From CAZZIQ01 sp964654355 (GTDB lineage: Bacteria; Pseudomonadota; Gammaproteobacteria; GCF-002020875), in the NCBI GenBank assembly GCA_964654355.1, contig CAZZIQ010000009.1, positions 1 through 33,444 of the forward strand: a stretch of DNA of 33,444 bases, written 5' to 3'. Positions 31,766 to 33,444 of this stretch are shown in pieces (position 1 is the first letter of the stretch; every line of letters starts with the position of its first letter). The position numbers were made by a program, and so were the translations under genes. Below the pieces are notes generated by a model. The model was not told the DNA's origin. It saw only the letters and a program-made list of their open reading frames with translations, and searched no databases.

Positions 31766-33247
31766 TTAATTCAGGCGTTCATCCGCTCGGGCAACCTTTT
31801 CAGGACGATTTTCTTCCGCGAGCATTCGGCCGCGCTGGTCAAAGCTACGCTGCATCGAGGCCATCTCGATGGCCGGTACGGTGACGATCCCTTTGCCTAA
31901 GAGCTTATTCGCGACTTTTTGCGGGTAAGAGCGGTAATGGAGTTTGGCTTCGACCGTGAACGTACCGAGGGTGTTGAAGGCATAAGTGCCAAAGCGATGT
32001 CCCTTCGGTGGAATCGTGTTCATTTCGGTAAAGCCGGCGATCTTCCAGGGATCAATCGTGTCTTTGCCGTTTGCATCCACGGAGCGATTACGGAAGATGA
32101 CGGTGCCTTCCGGTAAGTTGTTGTGCTCGTCAGGCTGACCTGAGGTCATGACCACATTGCCGGTTTGATCCTTGACCACAACCTCGAGCCAAATTTGGCG
32201 CATGAAGGTCAGGCTGGTTGGCATCTGATGACCGGCGCGCTCATTGGTAACCTTCACCTTCAGCTCATAGGTGCCGTTCTTGTCGAGCGGGCGCACATTC
32301 ATATCGAGTGAAGCGACTGACTGCAAGCGCTTAATGGCTTCGGCCTTGTGCTCTTCGCCACCTTCCACGCCTAGCAGTGGAGCGATGACCGCATTGCCGC
32401 CAACAAAGCCATGGTCATGCACCAGACTGCGTTCCTGTTCTGCACCCATTCCGGCATAGCCACCGAGGCCATGATCCTTGAGGTCTTTCGGGCGCGTCAT
32501 TTCATCGGCAACACGCATCGCGGTTTCCACCGGAACCATATGACAGTCTTGGCAGACGATGCCAGCCTGCGCATACGGAGTCATCTTCCACTCGTCATAG
32601 GTGTGTTCGACCGGAAACTTGTTGGTGGGGTGGAAGATGTTGTGACAGTTGCCGCAGAACTCAGCTTTGGTGTGCATCTCGGAGTATTCGGTCTCGTGAT
32701 ACGGCGACTTTGCATCCTTGATCGGGCCGTATTTCACATTACCGGGGCTGAACACTAGCGAGTTGTTGCCAGGGCTGCCGTAGTAGGGCGAACTGGCGTG
32801 GGTGCTGCCGACGGCGGTGTGGCACACGTCGCAAGAAACCCCTTGTTCAGCAACCCCTTCGGCGGTGAATCCGCCATGTTTACCGAGGCTGGGATCAAAC
32901 TTCACCGTGTTGGTGAGTACACCGATCGGCGTATGACAGCCCCCGCACAACTCAAGCATCTGGCCGCCGGTTTCTTTTTCTGCGATCGCCCATTCTGCCT
33001 GGAAGATTGGATCTTTGAAGGAGATCGAATGCATTGAACCCATCCAGCCTTTGTATTGGCGTTCATGACAGCCGCCACAAATCATCGGGTCCTCCCAGTC
33101 TTCGACCTTAGGATGAATCTTAGTGGTCGCGATTTCGGACAGCTTGTGTTGTTTGATCACATCGCCGCTCATGTCTTTCGCGTGTGCAGGCGTGAGCACG
33201 AATGCGCTGAAAAGGAGGATGCGGAACAGGGCGGGGATGGGCTTCAT
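31766..33247 (-). CDS. Periplasmic pentaheme c-type cytochrome (cytochrome c554-like)
   Basis: 493 residues from the ATG at 33247, which has GGAG upstream and begins a normal Sec signal (MKPIPALFRILLFSAFVL, cleavage after AHA at 23). Five CxxCH sites: C57-H61, C101-H105, C139-H143, C198-H202 and C232-H236, all in the first half. Extra histidines (H73, H150, H184, H192, H206, H215) can serve as distal ligands. The second half (about 280-450) has no heme site and looks like a beta-rich domain (YELKVKVTNERAGHQMPTSL). This layout is seen in cytochrome c554-like proteins of anaerobic or sulfur/nitrogen metabolism; electron donor and acceptor are unknown. Single-gene unit. Confidence 0.9.
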   Translation of the reverse strand: MKPIPALFRILLFSAFVLTPAHAKDMSGDVIKQHKLSEIATTKIHPKVEDWEDPMICGGCHERQYKGWMGSMHSISFKDPIFQAEWAIAEKETGGQMLELCGGCHTPIGVLTNTVKFDPSLGKHGGFTAEGVAEQGVSCDVCHTAVGSTHASSPYYGSPGNNSLVFSPGNVKYGPIKDAKSPYHETEYSEMHTKAEFCGNCHNIFHPTNKFPVEHTYDEWKMTPYAQAGIVCQDCHMVPVETAMRVADEMTRPKDLKDHGLGGYAGMGAEQERSLVHDHGFVGGNAVIAPLLGVEGGEEHKAEAIKRLQSVASLDMNVRPLDKNGTYELKVKVTNERAGHQMPTSLTFMRQIWLEVVVKDQTGNVVMTSGQPDEHNNLPEGTVIFRNRSVDANGKDTIDPWKIAGFTEMNTIPPKGHRFGTYAFNTLGTFTVEAKLHYRSYPQKVANKLLGKGIVTVPAIEMASMQRSFDQRGRMLAEENRPEKVARADERLN

Positions 33248-33293
33248 GGATATCTCCAGCTGCATCAGAATTTCTTTGTACTCTTATTTATTA

Positions 33294-33312
33294 AATCATT
33301 CTGATAATGATC
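33294..33312. promoter_or_regulatory. Fur-box-like dyad upstream of the multiheme cytochrome gene
   Basis: ATCATT (33295-33300) and AATGAT (33306-33311) form a perfect 6-bp inverted repeat with a 5-base centre, 47 bases upstream of the cytochrome ATG. The 19-mer 33294-33312 matches the classical Fur consensus at 12 positions by my count. A site here would overlap the leftward promoter region, which is AT-rich. Weak evidence; the dyad could bind another regulator. Confidence 0.35.
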
Positions 33313-33385
33313 GAAAGAGTGATCCTAGCCAGATGTGGCGTATAAAAACACCCTTAACCGACAAATCCAGGAGCAATCACCTTGT

Positions 33386-33422
33386 CCAAAAAGCACAAAC
33401 CCCAGCCTTGCTGGGGTTTGTG
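33386..33422 (-). terminator. Intrinsic terminator for a leftward gene beyond the window
   Basis: CACAAACCCCAGC (33394-33406), loop CTT, GCTGGGGTTTGTG (33410-33422): a perfect 13-bp stem. Read leftward it is followed by CTTTTTGG, so it most likely ends a leftward transcript from a gene to the right of the window; rightward only two Ts follow. Confidence 0.75.
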
Positions 33423-33444
33423 TTGAGATCAAAACCGAGGGGGC

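Noticed and set aside
1..33444. Insertion sequences, prophage, CRISPR arrays, tRNA genes, toxin-antitoxin pairs
   Set aside because: I looked for transposase or integrase motifs, regular short repeats with spacers and tRNA-like cloverleaf ends and found none; gene content is housekeeping-like throughout.

Overview
The window reads as a chromosomal segment of a gammaproteobacterium with moderately high GC. The conserved gene orders point there: zapB-like/zapA/6S RNA/fau facing away from ygfB-pepP-ubiH-ubiI, and gcvR-bcp facing away from dapA-bamC. The genus cannot be read from the sequence. Split glycine decarboxylase subunits (GcvPA/GcvPB), a pentaheme cytochrome and an encapsulated-ferritin-type protein are less usual and would fit an environmental, possibly chemolithotrophic lineage, but that is inference. 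Nearly all of the DNA is coding. I see no insertion sequence, prophage, CRISPR array, tRNA or rRNA.

Layout. (1) 1-1559, leftward: a 16-codon gene start cut by the window edge, fau, 6S RNA, zapA and a zapB-like gene. (2) 1692-6127, rightward: ygfB, pepP, ubiH and a ubiI-like gene (division, peptide and ubiquinone functions). (3) 6208-8945, rightward: an iron(III)-type ABC binding lipoprotein and a fused permease without an ATPase gene, with a textbook intrinsic terminator inside the first codons of the permease. (4) 8946-14798, rightward: a promoter, a tandem glycine riboswitch, gcvT-gcvH-gcvPA-gcvPB and a PfkB-family (adenosine-kinase-like) sugar kinase. (5) 14890-17763, rightward: promoter, LysR-type regulator, a 115-aa unknown, a PerM/AI-2E family membrane protein and a 95-aa EncFtn-type ferritin with no targeting tail, closed by a terminator. 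(6) 17786-21532, leftward: galT-like, gcvR, bcp, phoH. (7) 21739-29311, rightward: dapA, bamC, a WalJ/YycJ-type metallo-hydrolase, purL, tatD. (8) 29330-30523, leftward: SCO copper chaperone and an unknown anchored protein. (9) 30643-31698, rightward: aroG-type DAHP synthase. (10) 31766-33247, leftward: a periplasmic pentaheme cytochrome, with a Fur-box-like dyad upstream, then a terminator for a leftward gene beyond the window.

How the genes fit together: one-carbon metabolism recurs (fau, the riboswitch-controlled gcv operon, GcvR, purL using formate-level carbon indirectly, a possible adenosine kinase). Iron handling recurs as well (Fbp-type uptake genes, the EncFtn-type ferritin, heme cytochrome with a Fur-like site).

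The most interesting signal is the EncFtn-type ferritin. It keeps the ferroxidase residues but ends where the encapsulin-targeting tail should begin, it has no shell gene beside it, and it is the last gene of a unit with a LysR regulator and a PerM-type transporter. Other points of note are the terminator between the iron-binding protein and its permease, and a leftward terminator-like hairpin sitting on the gcv promoter.
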